NCBI GenBank assembly: GCA_964581385.1
Contig: CAZOOK010000053.1
Span: forward strand, 1-26,632
Reading direction: 5' to 3'
Source: CAZOOK01 sp964581385
GTDB lineage: Bacteria > Pseudomonadota > Gammaproteobacteria > Nevskiales > Nevskiaceae
Length of the DNA stretch: 26,632 nt
In this document: positions 1 through 7,925 of the stretch, in pieces
Layout of the letters: each line of letters opens with the position of its first letter
How positions within the stretch are numbered: the stretch's first letter is position 1
Made by a program: the position numbers and the translations under genes
The notes under the pieces: generated by a model
The model's database searches: none
Seen by the model: the letters and a program-made list of their open reading frames with translations, nothing else
What the model was told of the DNA's origin: nothing

Positions 1-86
1 ACGCCACGCCCCTTCAGCCCGCAATCGTCACATACTCATGACGCATCCGGGCTAGTAGCCGGTCGGACTCGGGTGTGTCGGCCCGC
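1..86. other. Window edge, no supported gene
   Basis: This stretch lies downstream of the first receptor gene. A short minus-strand frame reads RADTPESDRLLARMRHEYVTIAG then stop, and a plus frame is open to base 90. Neither has a recognisable domain or enough length to call. No clear terminator hairpin with a T-run is visible. Confidence 0.3.
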
Positions 87-2246
87 TTAATAGGTCCAAG
101 TGACCTTGACATAGGCGGACCGCTCAACCGTCAGCGGCTCCGACGAGATAATACTTGTGACGAATTCCGGATGCCGGCTGTCCAGCAAATCTTTGCCGAC
201 GACCGATAGCTCGAATTGATATGGCAGCCTCCAGGATAGTGCCGAATCGAGCGTCGTAAACTGCGGAACAAATGTGTTGCTACCGGGCAGAGCGCTGCGT
301 TGCCCGGTATGTCGCAACCAGAGGTCGAAATATGTGCTGGCAACTTCCATCGACGAGCGCAGCGAGAGCAGACCGCGAGGAGACGCATCGAGGGTCCCGT
401 CGGAATCGGGACCGCCGAGCTTGATTCTGCTGCGGGCATAACTCGCTTGCAACCGCCACCAGTGACTGACCCGCCAGTCTGCAGCCAATTCGATACCTAA
501 TTCCTGAGCGGACAGACCATTACCGGCATCGAATGGCAGAACGTAGTAAGGAACGCTGCCGGCATAGGCGAGATGTGGGTGAATATTGGAGTTATTGAGA
601 AATTGGAACGAGCGCAGCTCCTTGTAGTCGTGAAGAAAACCCGTGAGATCGAGCGAAAAATTGCTTGCCACCTCGGAGCGGTAGCCGATCTGGATCGCGC
701 TCAACCGCTCAGGTCCGAAATCACTCGGTACCGACTCGGGGCGAACCGGTAGCGAAGTCGGGTTCAACCCTGAATTTGGCGCGATGACGCTGCTGACGCT
801 TAAATCGCCGTCGCGTTCGCCCACAGAAGGTGTGCGCACGGCCTTGGAAGCTGAGGCCCAGACCTGAGTTGTCGCATCGACATTCCACAACAACCGCGCA
901 TCCGGCATGAATTGAGTGCCCGAGTAAGTATCGTGCTCGACCTTGGCGCCCAGCGTCATGCGCAAGGACTCCGGCGTCAGGCGGATTTCGTCCTGGGCAA
1001 ACCCGCTGGCGGTTCTCAGATCACGGCTGCGGGGAGTAAAACTGATGAGTTCCTGATCTTCGGTGCGATAGCCCAGGTTTCGGTAATCGAGCCCCCAGGT
1101 AATGTCATTGCGGCTTCCCACACGAATGCGGTGCTCGAATTCAAAGTCTATGGTCTTGACCTGAGAAGCAGTGACGTCCTTGATTCCATATGCTGAGAAA
1201 TCAATATAGGTCTGTAAGCTCAGATCCTGCGTCGGGCTCAAGGTCCGGTCCCAACGGCCGAGCAGATTGGAGCCTGAATCATGCGACTGGACGTTCTGTA
1301 TGGTTGAATAGGCTGGGGGCACCTGTGAATAGTCCAGCGTCACCTGCGGAAAATCGATACGGTCGCCGGCTGCAAAGCTGAACGCTTCGCCTTGCACTGA
1401 AAGCCGTCCATCGCCCTGTTCACTGTCGACCCGAAAGCCTGCGCGCGCCGAGTGCGAGGCATCGTTCCCCGGATTCCCGGCCGCGTCATCGGATTCCGCG
1501 TTCGTCTCAGCTTTTCCGTAAACGCGATAGCTTGTCTGCGATGAAACGTGATTTCCATATTGAAGCGTCGTAAATCCATGGTTTTCGGTGCCGGTACCGG
1601 CCGATGCGAGAATGCCCTGCGTGTCCGCTGAATGTTTAGTGATGATGTTGATGACACCATTGACCGCATTCGCGCCCCAGATCGCCGCACCCGGGCCGCG
1701 GATCACTTCGATACGTTCGATGTCCTCCAGAACCGGTCCTTGAGCTTCCCAGATCACACCCGAAAACATCGGTGTATAAACACTGCGGCCGTCGATCAGT
1801 ACCAGCAGCTTATTGCTGAAACGGCTGTTGAATCCACGTATGGTGACCGCATAGCGTTCGCCACCCGTAGCAGCCACATCGACGCCGGGGGCAAGGCGCA
1901 ATACTTCGGGGATGTTCCTTGCTCCTGAACGCCGAATGTCTTCGTTGGTGATGACGAAGATGGCGGCGGGCGCTTCGGAAAGCTTCTGTGCTTTCTTGGA
2001 AACGCTGGTCACCTCGATATTCATCAATTCCTGAATGCTGAGGTCGGTCAGGCTGGGTTCCTGCGCTTCGACCGCTATCGCAGCTGATGCCGGCAGACTG
2101 ATCAGTGCTGCGACGGTTAACTTCTTCAGAAGTGCTTTCGTGATAGGCCTGCGGCACATACCCGACGGTGTGCGCGCGCATAGCCGCCCAGCGCATGAAG
2201 CAATGAGATGGGCTACATCCTGTAAGAGTGCCAAGCCTTTTTCCAT
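87..2246 (-). CDS. TonB-dependent outer-membrane receptor (paralog 1)
   Basis: This 719-residue protein has the TonB-dependent receptor layout: an N-terminal export signal (hydrophobic stretch near residues 43-58), a plug domain at about 88-204, and a 22-strand-type barrel filling the rest. Visible plug landmarks are EAPAAIFVITNEDIRRSG, IRGF, LVLIDGRSVY and the RGPGAAIWGANAVNGVINIIT block. The last residue is an aromatic Tyr (VTWTY), as expected for a Bam-inserted barrel. It should take up a scarce ligand (iron chelate, cobalamin, sugar or similar) across the outer membrane using TonB energy, but the substrate cannot be read from the sequence. The ATG at 2246 is chosen because similarity to the next paralog begins at this Met; Met30 would give a more compact signal peptide. 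It is the downstream member of a tandem pair. Confidence 0.92.
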   Translation of the reverse strand: MEKGLALLQDVAHLIASCAGRLCARTPSGMCRRPITKALLKKLTVAALISLPASAAIAVEAQEPSLTDLSIQELMNIEVTSVSKKAQKLSEAPAAIFVITNEDIRRSGARNIPEVLRLAPGVDVAATGGERYAVTIRGFNSRFSNKLLVLIDGRSVYTPMFSGVIWEAQGPVLEDIERIEVIRGPGAAIWGANAVNGVINIITKHSADTQGILASAGTGTENHGFTTLQYGNHVSSQTSYRVYGKAETNAESDDAAGNPGNDASHSARAGFRVDSEQGDGRLSVQGEAFSFAAGDRIDFPQVTLDYSQVPPAYSTIQNVQSHDSGSNLLGRWDRTLSPTQDLSLQTYIDFSAYGIKDVTASQVKTIDFEFEHRIRVGSRNDITWGLDYRNLGYRTEDQELISFTPRSRDLRTASGFAQDEIRLTPESLRMTLGAKVEHDTYSGTQFMPDARLLWNVDATTQVWASASKAVRTPSVGERDGDLSVSSVIAPNSGLNPTSLPVRPESVPSDFGPERLSAIQIGYRSEVASNFSLDLTGFLHDYKELRSFQFLNNSNIHPHLAYAGSVPYYVLPFDAGNGLSAQELGIELAADWRVSHWWRLQASYARSRIKLGGPDSDGTLDASPRGLLSLRSSMEVASTYFDLWLRHTGQRSALPGSNTFVPQFTTLDSALSWRLPYQFELSVVGKDLLDSRHPEFVTSIISSEPLTVERSAYVKVTWTY

Positions 2247-2394
2247 GGCCGGGTATCGGCATTTTCCTCAAACTATTGAGGATCAGGATCTGCCGGGCGA
2301 CGATTTTAAGCAGACCGTTGAGATTGGTGCCGGAAAGATTCCGCTGAAACCAATTAGATAACCGAGCCAATCCGTGACTCGAAGCCCGTTCGCC
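2247..2394 (-). promoter_or_regulatory. Inter-receptor leader with small hairpin
   Basis: This is the 148-bp gap between the two receptor genes. On the plus strand 2266-2271 (CCTCAA) and 2276-2281 (TTGAGG) form a 6-bp stem with a 4-base loop, about 20 bases upstream of the start at 2246. The same CCTCAAT...GTTTG...AAATGCCGATA block recurs upstream of the second receptor at about 4527-4555, so the 5' leader was duplicated with the gene. It could be an untranslated leader or operator. No recognisable promoter hexamers or Fur box stand out. Confidence 0.35.
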
Positions 2395-4518
2395 TCAATA
2401 AGTCCATGTGAGCTTGATATAGGCGCTGCGTTCCACGGTCAGCGGTTCAGAGGAAACACCAATGTTAGAGATGAATTCCGGATGGCGGCTGTCCAGCAGG
2501 TCTTTACCCACCAGCGACAGCTCAAGCTGATATGGCAGCTTCCACGATAATGTTGAATCGAGTGTAGTGTACTGCGGCACATCGGTCGATCCCAGTGCCG
2601 TTTGTGTGCGGCGGTCCCCGACGTGCCGAAGCCAGAGATCGAAATGCGTGCCGGCGACGAGATCCATGGAGGACCGCAAAGAGAGAATGCCGCGAGGAGA
2701 CGCGCCGATAGATCCATCGCCGACTTCATCGCCAAATTTGATTCTCATGCGCGAGTAACTGACCTGAAGCCGCCACCAATCGTTAACCCGCCAGTTTCCG
2801 GCCGCCTCAATACCGATTTCCTCTCCCGACAAACCGTTATAGATCGTGAACGGCACTTTAATGTATGGAACGCCGCCAGAACTGGCGGGACCGGGGGTAC
2901 CGGTAACCTCGTATGCGCTCAATCCCCGGTAATGATGGACAAAGCTGGTGAGATCGAGCGACAAATTGTCCGCGATCTCGGAGCGGTAGCCGATCTCGAA
3001 AGCGATCAGTCGCTCGGTACCGAAACCCGTTGGTACGGCCACGAACGCTACAGGAAGCGGCGAGCTCGAACTCGGCGGAGTCACGCCATTGGTACTGTAA
3101 GTTGCGTCGCGCTCAGCGACCGAGGGTGTACGGACCGCCCTGGAAACCGCGGTCCATATCTGGTTCGTTGCATCAACATTCCATAGCAGACTCATATCGG
3201 GCATGAACTGCGTGCCCGAATAGGTGTCGTGTTCGGCCTTGACGCCGAAAGTCAGGCGCAGTGCTTCCGGCGTCAACCGGATTTCGTCTTGGGCAAAGCC
3301 GCCGGCGACTCTGAGATCGCGGCTGGTCGGATCGAAGCTGTTGGTTTCGGTGCCGTCGGCACGGTAGCCCATACTCCGGTAGCTCAGTCCCCAGGTGACG
3401 TCGTTGCGGTCGCCCGCGCGAATGCGGTGCTCAAATTCGAAGTCGACGACCTTGACCTGAAAAGCGGAAAAGTTCTCGATCGCAAACGTCGAGAAATCGA
3501 AGTAAGTCTGCAGACTCACGTCCTGCGTCGCGCTCAGGGTTTTATCCCAGCGACCCAGCAGGTCGCCGCCGGAGTTACGTTGCTGGCTGTCCCGAAGCGT
3601 ACTGTCGTATGGTGACGTGAAGTGCGGAAAGAAAATCCGATCCCCCGCGGCGAAGTTGAACGCTTCACCTTGCACGGAAAGATGCCCATCGTCTTGTTCG
3701 TTGTCGACCCGAAAACCCGCGCGTGAGGAATGGGAGCCGTCGTTCCCCGGATTACCTGCAGCGTCGTCGGATTCGCCGCGCGCCTCGGTTTTGCCGTAGA
3801 TGCGATAACTCGTGTTCGCTGAGACATGATTGCCGTAGCGCAGCGTTGCGAAGTCACGATCCTCGGTGCCAGTCCCGGTAGAGGCGAGAATGCCTTGGGT
3901 GTCCGTTGCATGTTTGGTGATGATGTTGATCACGCCGTTAACTGCATTGGCGCCCCAGATCGCGGCACCCGGACCACGGATGATTTCAATACGCTCGATA
4001 TCTTCGAGCACGGGTCCCTGGGCTTCCCAGACCACACCGGAAAATATAGGGGTATAAATGCTGCGACCGTCGATCAGGACCAGGAGTTTGTTGCTGAAGC
4101 GCCCGGTGAATCCACGGATGGAGACGGCATAGCGTCCACCGCCGATAGCGGCGACATCGACGCCCGGCGCCAGCCGCAGTGCCTCCGGGACGTTTCTGGC
4201 GCCGGAACGGCGGATGTCCTCGTTGGTGATGACGAAAATGGCGGCCGGCGCCTCCGAAAGTTTCTGGGCTTTCTTGGAGACGCTGGTCACCTCGATATTC
4301 ATCAATTCCTGAATGCTGAGGTCGGTGAGGCCGCGTTCCTGCGCTTCGGCTGCCATCACCCTCGGTATCGGCAGGCTGATCAGCGCCGTAACCGTCGGGA
4401 TCAAAAGCACTTTCCTCACCGGCCTGCGGGTCTCGGATGGCGCGCGCAGCGACACCTTCCCACCGCATAGAGCGATGAGGCGCGCTACATCCTGTCGGAG
4501 TCCGAAGCCCTTTGCCAT
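2395..4518 (-). CDS. TonB-dependent outer-membrane receptor (paralog 2)
   Basis: This 707-residue paralog of the neighbouring receptor has the same signal peptide, plug and barrel layout and the same C-terminal LTWTY. The plug is almost identical to the first copy (LSIQELMNIEVTSVSKKAQ, IRGF, LVLIDGRS, RGPGAAIWGANAVNGVINIITKH). Differences cluster in the barrel, notably around the segment after TPSV(G/A)ERD and in the following loops, which are the usual ligand-facing parts. The pattern suggests a duplication followed by divergence of ligand specificity; that is inference. It is 75 bp downstream of dtd on the same strand and has its own leader. The start ATG at 4518 aligns with that of the paralog. 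Confidence 0.92.
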   Translation of the reverse strand: MAKGFGLRQDVARLIALCGGKVSLRAPSETRRPVRKVLLIPTVTALISLPIPRVMAAEAQERGLTDLSIQELMNIEVTSVSKKAQKLSEAPAAIFVITNEDIRRSGARNVPEALRLAPGVDVAAIGGGRYAVSIRGFTGRFSNKLLVLIDGRSIYTPIFSGVVWEAQGPVLEDIERIEIIRGPGAAIWGANAVNGVINIITKHATDTQGILASTGTGTEDRDFATLRYGNHVSANTSYRIYGKTEARGESDDAAGNPGNDGSHSSRAGFRVDNEQDDGHLSVQGEAFNFAAGDRIFFPHFTSPYDSTLRDSQQRNSGGDLLGRWDKTLSATQDVSLQTYFDFSTFAIENFSAFQVKVVDFEFEHRIRAGDRNDVTWGLSYRSMGYRADGTETNSFDPTSRDLRVAGGFAQDEIRLTPEALRLTFGVKAEHDTYSGTQFMPDMSLLWNVDATNQIWTAVSRAVRTPSVAERDATYSTNGVTPPSSSSPLPVAFVAVPTGFGTERLIAFEIGYRSEIADNLSLDLTSFVHHYRGLSAYEVTGTPGPASSGGVPYIKVPFTIYNGLSGEEIGIEAAGNWRVNDWWRLQVSYSRMRIKFGDEVGDGSIGASPRGILSLRSSMDLVAGTHFDLWLRHVGDRRTQTALGSTDVPQYTTLDSTLSWKLPYQLELSLVGKDLLDSRHPEFISNIGVSSEPLTVERSAYIKLTWTY

Positions 4519-4593
4519 GGATCTGCTATCGGCATTTCTGCCAAACCATTGAGGGTTTTGCGCTTGCCGGCCAGCGGTCCGTTCAAAGGGTCA

Positions 4594-5043
4594 TCAATGC
4601 GGTGGTTCCACTCTCAGAATGAAGGTGACAGGGCCGTCATTGATGAGGCTGACCTGCATGTCGGCGCCGAAGCGGCCGCTTTGCGTGCGCGGCCACGTGG
4701 CGCGCGCGCGGTCGAGCAGGTAAGCGAACAGCAGCCGCGCGCGCGCGGGTTCGGCGGCGGTGGTGAAGCTAGCGCGCATTCCCTTGGCAGTGTCCGCGGC
4801 CAGCGTGAATTGCGGCACGATCAGCAATCCGCCCTCAATGTCGCGCAAACACAGGTTCATGCGGCGCTGTGCGTCTTCGAATGCGCGGTAGCCGAGCAGC
4901 CGTTCGAGCAAACGATCTGCCTGCGCTTCGGCGTCGCCACGTTCGATGCCGACCAGCACGAGCAGCCCTTGACCGATCGATCCGACGGTTTCTCCTTCGA
5001 CCTCGACGGACGCACGCCGCACGCGTTGTAATAGCCCGATCAT
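4594..5043 (-). CDS. dtd: D-aminoacyl-tRNA deacylase
   Basis: This 149-residue protein matches DTD over its full length. It hydrolyses D-amino acids (and glycine mischarged on tRNA-Ala) from tRNAs in the cytoplasm, as a homodimer. The N-terminus MIGLLQRVRRASVEVEGE, the catalytic-loop motif PQFTLAADT (Thr of the usual SQFTL, with Pro in place of Ser as in some proteobacterial homologues), KGMRASF and the Gly-cis-Pro motif INDGPVT are all present. The length is normal. It is divergent from the acyltransferase gene at 5120, with 76 bp between starts, and is followed on its own strand by the receptor pair. There is no evident functional link to them. Confidence 0.95.
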   Translation of the reverse strand: MIGLLQRVRRASVEVEGETVGSIGQGLLVLVGIERGDAEAQADRLLERLLGYRAFEDAQRRMNLCLRDIEGGLLIVPQFTLAADTAKGMRASFTTAAEPARARLLFAYLLDRARATWPRTQSGRFGADMQVSLINDGPVTFILRVEPPH

Positions 5044-5119
5044 CGGCTTCCCTTGATAATGGCGGCTTCATTATTCATGAAGCGGCCTAGCGCAGCTCAC
5101 TGAACGACATTCGGCATAA

Positions 5120-6001
5120 ATGACGAGACTGATTTTCGCGGCGATGGTCGTGTTTGGCCAGTTGCCGCTGCCGGTGCTGCACGCCATCGGCTGGGGACTG
5201 GGTAATCTGCTGTGGCTGATTCCGAGCGGCCAGCGGCGCATGACCGTACGCCAGATCGATCTATGCCTGCCCGGGCTGCCCGTAGGCGAGCGGCGTCGCA
5301 TCGCGCGCAAGAGCTTGATCGAGAGCCTGAAGGCCATATGCGAGATTTCCGCGTTCTGGTTCGGTGCGGACTGGCGGCTGCGGCGCTGGCTCGACGATCC
5401 GGCGGCATTGGAGAAGTTCCGTCGCGAGGTACTGGCAGGGGGGCGTGGCGCGATCATGCTGACGCCGCATCAAGGCGCCTGGGAGTTGACCAGCTTTTTT
5501 TGCGGCCTGTCCGGACCCCTCACGGCGCTGTACAAGCCACAGGACAGCGCCGCCGATCCAGTGATCCTGCGCGGTCGCCAGCGCCGGCCCGGTGTGCGGC
5601 TGGTGCCCACCGATACCGCCGGTGTGAAGGCGGTACTGGCGGCGCTCAAGCGCGGCGAGATGGCCGGTATCCTGCCCGATCACGATCCACCGGAAGGCTC
5701 CGGGCGCTTTGCGCCGCTATTCGGCATGCCGGCACACACCATGGATCTGGTGCCGAAGCTGGCGTCGCGCGGCGGCGTGCCGGTGTGGTACATCGTGGCG
5801 GAACGCCAATCCTGGGGACGCGGTTTCCGCTTTCACCTGCTGCCGGCGCCGGATGGCATCGCTGATCTGGAACGTGGCGCTACCGCACTCAACGCCGGTC
5901 TCGAAGACTGCATTCGCCGCTGGCCGCACCAGTATTGGTGGAGCTACAAGCGGTTCCGGCGGCGGCCGGAGGGCAGTCCCGACCCGTATTCGGATCTCTA
6001 A
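5120..6001 (+). CDS. Lysophospholipid/lipid A-type acyltransferase (LpxL/HtrB family)
   Basis: This 293-residue protein has a hydrophobic N-terminal segment (about residues 5-35) that would anchor it in the inner membrane. The acyltransferase motif H-x4-E appears as TPHQGAWEL, followed by the later blocks ILPDHDPPEGSGRFAPLFG and PVWYIVAER, all typical of the LpxL/LpxM/HtrB family. These enzymes transfer a fatty acyl chain from acyl-ACP to lipid A precursors or similar lipids on the cytoplasmic face. Because several members act on other lipids (for example ornithine lipids), I do not assign a specific lpx symbol. It is transcribed away from dtd and sits 141 bp before the ABC cluster. Confidence 0.88.
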   Translation: MTRLIFAAMVVFGQLPLPVLHAIGWGLGNLLWLIPSGQRRMTVRQIDLCLPGLPVGERRRIARKSLIESLKAICEISAFWFGADWRLRRWLDDPAALEKFRREVLAGGRGAIMLTPHQGAWELTSFFCGLSGPLTALYKPQDSAADPVILRGRQRRPGVRLVPTDTAGVKAVLAALKRGEMAGILPDHDPPEGSGRFAPLFGMPAHTMDLVPKLASRGGVPVWYIVAERQSWGRGFRFHLLPAPDGIADLERGATALNAGLEDCIRRWPHQYWWSYKRFRRRPEGSPDPYSDL

Positions 6002-6142
6002 GCGCTCGGACGGCCACGCCGCGCGTATCCGTATCGTGCACCGTTTGCGTTATTCATGCTCAATGCGGGCTAAAATCCGCGCGGCCGTGGGGGAACTCCA
6101 CGGTGATGGTATGGTCACACCCCCGTTTTTCCGACAACGACG
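6002..6142 (+). promoter_or_regulatory. Probable upstream region of the ABC/Gld operon
   Basis: This 141-bp gap precedes the ABC operon. A TAAAAT hexamer (6071-6076) could be a -10 box, but the best -35-like TTGCGT (6045-6050) is 20 bp away, which is too far for a confident call. A hairpin, CCGTGG (6085-6090) paired with CCACGG (6098-6103), lies in the probable leader about 40 bases before the start codon. It has no following T-run, so it does not look like a terminator. Confidence 0.3.
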
Positions 6143-7108
6143 ATGAATATGGAAAACGCAGAAATTCTCATCGAGGCCCGTAGCCTCAGCAAACAGTATG
6201 GCGCTCGCACCGCCGTCAGTGATTTGAATCTGACCTTGCGCAAAGGCGACATTCTCGGTCTGCTCGGCCCCAACGGTGCCGGCAAGTCGACGACGATGAA
6301 GATGCTCGCCGGCTGTCTCGCGCCGAGCGCTGGCGAAGTGCGCATCAACAGCATCAGCCTTGCCGACGATCCGACCGCGGCCAAGCGCTCGCTCGGCTAT
6401 CTGCCCGAGCAGCCGCCGGTCTATCCGGAACTGACGGTTCAGGAATATCTGAGTTATTGCGCCGGCCTGCATGGCGTGCCGCGCGGTGACCGTGCCGCCG
6501 CCATTGATCGCTCAAAGCAGGCTTGCGGGCTCACCGACGTCGGGCAGCGGCTGATCGGCAATCTGTCGAAGGGCTATCAGCAGCGCGTCGGTCTGGCGCA
6601 GGCGATCATCCATCGTCCCCCGGTCATCATTCTCGATGAGCCCACGGTTGGCCTCGATCCGATCCAGATCCGCGAAATCCGCTCGCTGATCAAGGAACTG
6701 GGCCGCAGCCATAGTGTGATTCTGTCGAGCCACATCCTGCCGGAGATTCAGGCGGTGTGCAGCCGCGTGATGATCGTCAACAAGGGACGCGTGGTTTACG
6801 CGGAAGCGATCGATCAGAGCGCGCAGCCACTATTCAACACGGTGGTCGCGGGTCTGCGCCGGGCGCCGGCGGTCGACGCACTGCGGGGGATCGCCGGTGT
6901 CAGCAGCGTGACCGCACTAGCGGGCGATCTGTTCCGCTTTGAAGTCGCCGGCAGCGCCGATCCGCGCGAAGCGATTGCCGATGCTGCCGCTCGCGGCAGC
7001 TGGGGATTGTTCGAGTTGCGCACGGTGGGCAAGACGCTGGAAGAAACCTTCGTCGAACTGACTTCCGGCGATATCGTTGTGCATGACGTCATCAAAGAAG
7101 CCGCCTGA
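6143..7108 (+). CDS. ABC transporter ATPase (GldA-like)
   Basis: This 321-residue ATPase has all the nucleotide-binding motifs: Walker A GPNGAGKST, signature LSKGYQQRVGLAQA, Walker B VIILDEPTVGLDP and switch-loop SSH. Beyond about residue 225 it has the C-terminal extension seen in the GldA/NatA/CcmA group of export-type ATPases. It should pair with the permease encoded 63 bp downstream. The GldA, permease, GldG-like and DUF4340 set is found in many non-gliding bacteria; the cargo is unknown, and the gliding-derived name should not be read as function. A second in-frame ATG follows two codons later (MNMENAE), so the exact start is uncertain by two codons. Confidence 0.93.
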   Translation: MNMENAEILIEARSLSKQYGARTAVSDLNLTLRKGDILGLLGPNGAGKSTTMKMLAGCLAPSAGEVRINSISLADDPTAAKRSLGYLPEQPPVYPELTVQEYLSYCAGLHGVPRGDRAAAIDRSKQACGLTDVGQRLIGNLSKGYQQRVGLAQAIIHRPPVIILDEPTVGLDPIQIREIRSLIKELGRSHSVILSSHILPEIQAVCSRVMIVNKGRVVYAEAIDQSAQPLFNTVVAGLRRAPAVDALRGIAGVSSVTALAGDLFRFEVAGSADPREAIADAAARGSWGLFELRTVGKTLEETFVELTSGDIVVHDVIKEAA

Positions 7109-7171
7109 ACCACAGGAGACTGCGTTCGGGTCCGGATGTTCTGAAGCCATTTCTGTTGGGAGATTTCCGCA

Positions 7172-7915
7172 ATGAGTTCCGTATTGACGATCGCGCGCAC
7201 GGAAGCGCGACGCATCTTCGTTTCGCCGCTGGCTTGGGCCGTGCTCGCCGTGCTGCAATTGATCCTCGGCTTTGTGTTCATAAACCTGCTTTATAACTAC
7301 GCGCGTGATTCCCAGATGGGCGGGCAGTACATGGGCGTCGCCGATTACATGGGCGGCGGTTTATACGGTTTCGCGACAATTCTGCTGCTGCTGGTGATGC
7401 CGCTACTGACCATGCGGCTGTTCGCGGAGGAACGGAAATCCGGCACGGTGACACTACTGTTTTCGGCACCGGTATCGCTGATCGAAATCGTACTCGGTAA
7501 ATTCCTCGGTCTGATGAGCTTCATGCTCGCGGCGTTGCTGCTGCTGGCGCTGATGCCGATGTCGCTGATGCCCGGTACGCATCTTGATCTCGGCCGCATT
7601 GCGGCGGGCCTGCTCGGCGTTCTGCTGCTGATGATGGCGTTCGGCGCCGCCGGCTTGTTCGTGTCGACGCTGACGCGCGAGCCGACAATCGCGGCGGTGG
7701 TCACGTTCGGCCTGCTGTTGCTGCTGTGGCTGCTGCAAATCCTATCGAGCCAGGAGATTCCATTCGCGAGCCTGTTCGGCTATCTGTCGCTGATCAGCCA
7801 TTTCGAGAGCTTGCAGCGCGGCGTGTTCAATAGCGCCGATGTCATCTATTACCTGCTGTTTACGGGGCTATTCCTATGGCTGGCGGTGCAGCGCCTCGAT
7901 CTCGAACGGACTTGA
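7172..7915 (+). CDS. ABC transporter permease (GldF-like, ABC-2 type)
   Basis: This 247-residue integral membrane protein has about six hydrophobic segments: near residues 18-42, 55-80, 100-125, 135-165, 170-195 and 220-240. It carries the family block LLMPLLTMRLFAEERKSGTVTLLFSAPVS, typical of ABC-2 permeases of the GldF/NosY/YhaP type. It should form the channel for the upstream ATPase. The start at 7172 is preceded by GGGAG at a suitable distance. Its stop codon overlaps the Shine-Dalgarno of the next gene, which indicates tight coupling. Confidence 0.92.
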   Translation: MSSVLTIARTEARRIFVSPLAWAVLAVLQLILGFVFINLLYNYARDSQMGGQYMGVADYMGGGLYGFATILLLLVMPLLTMRLFAEERKSGTVTLLFSAPVSLIEIVLGKFLGLMSFMLAALLLLALMPMSLMPGTHLDLGRIAAGLLGVLLLMMAFGAAGLFVSTLTREPTIAAVVTFGLLLLLWLLQILSSQEIPFASLFGYLSLISHFESLQRGVFNSADVIYYLLFTGLFLWLAVQRLDLERT

Positions 7916-7925
7916 GGAGCGCGCC

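Noticed and set aside
2602..4470. Long plus-strand open frames opposite the receptor genes (2602-3186 and 3826-4470)
   Set aside because: The receptor reading frames on the minus strand are clearly genuine and the opposite frames have no recognisable content.
4519..4593. Cobalamin riboswitch upstream of the receptor pair
   Set aside because: The gap before the first receptor is only 75 bp, too short for the element, and no B12-box-like sequence is seen.
7839..7925. 29-codon N-terminal extension of the GldG-like protein
   Set aside because: It lies inside the permease gene in another frame, while a good GAGGAG Shine-Dalgarno precedes the ATG at 7926.
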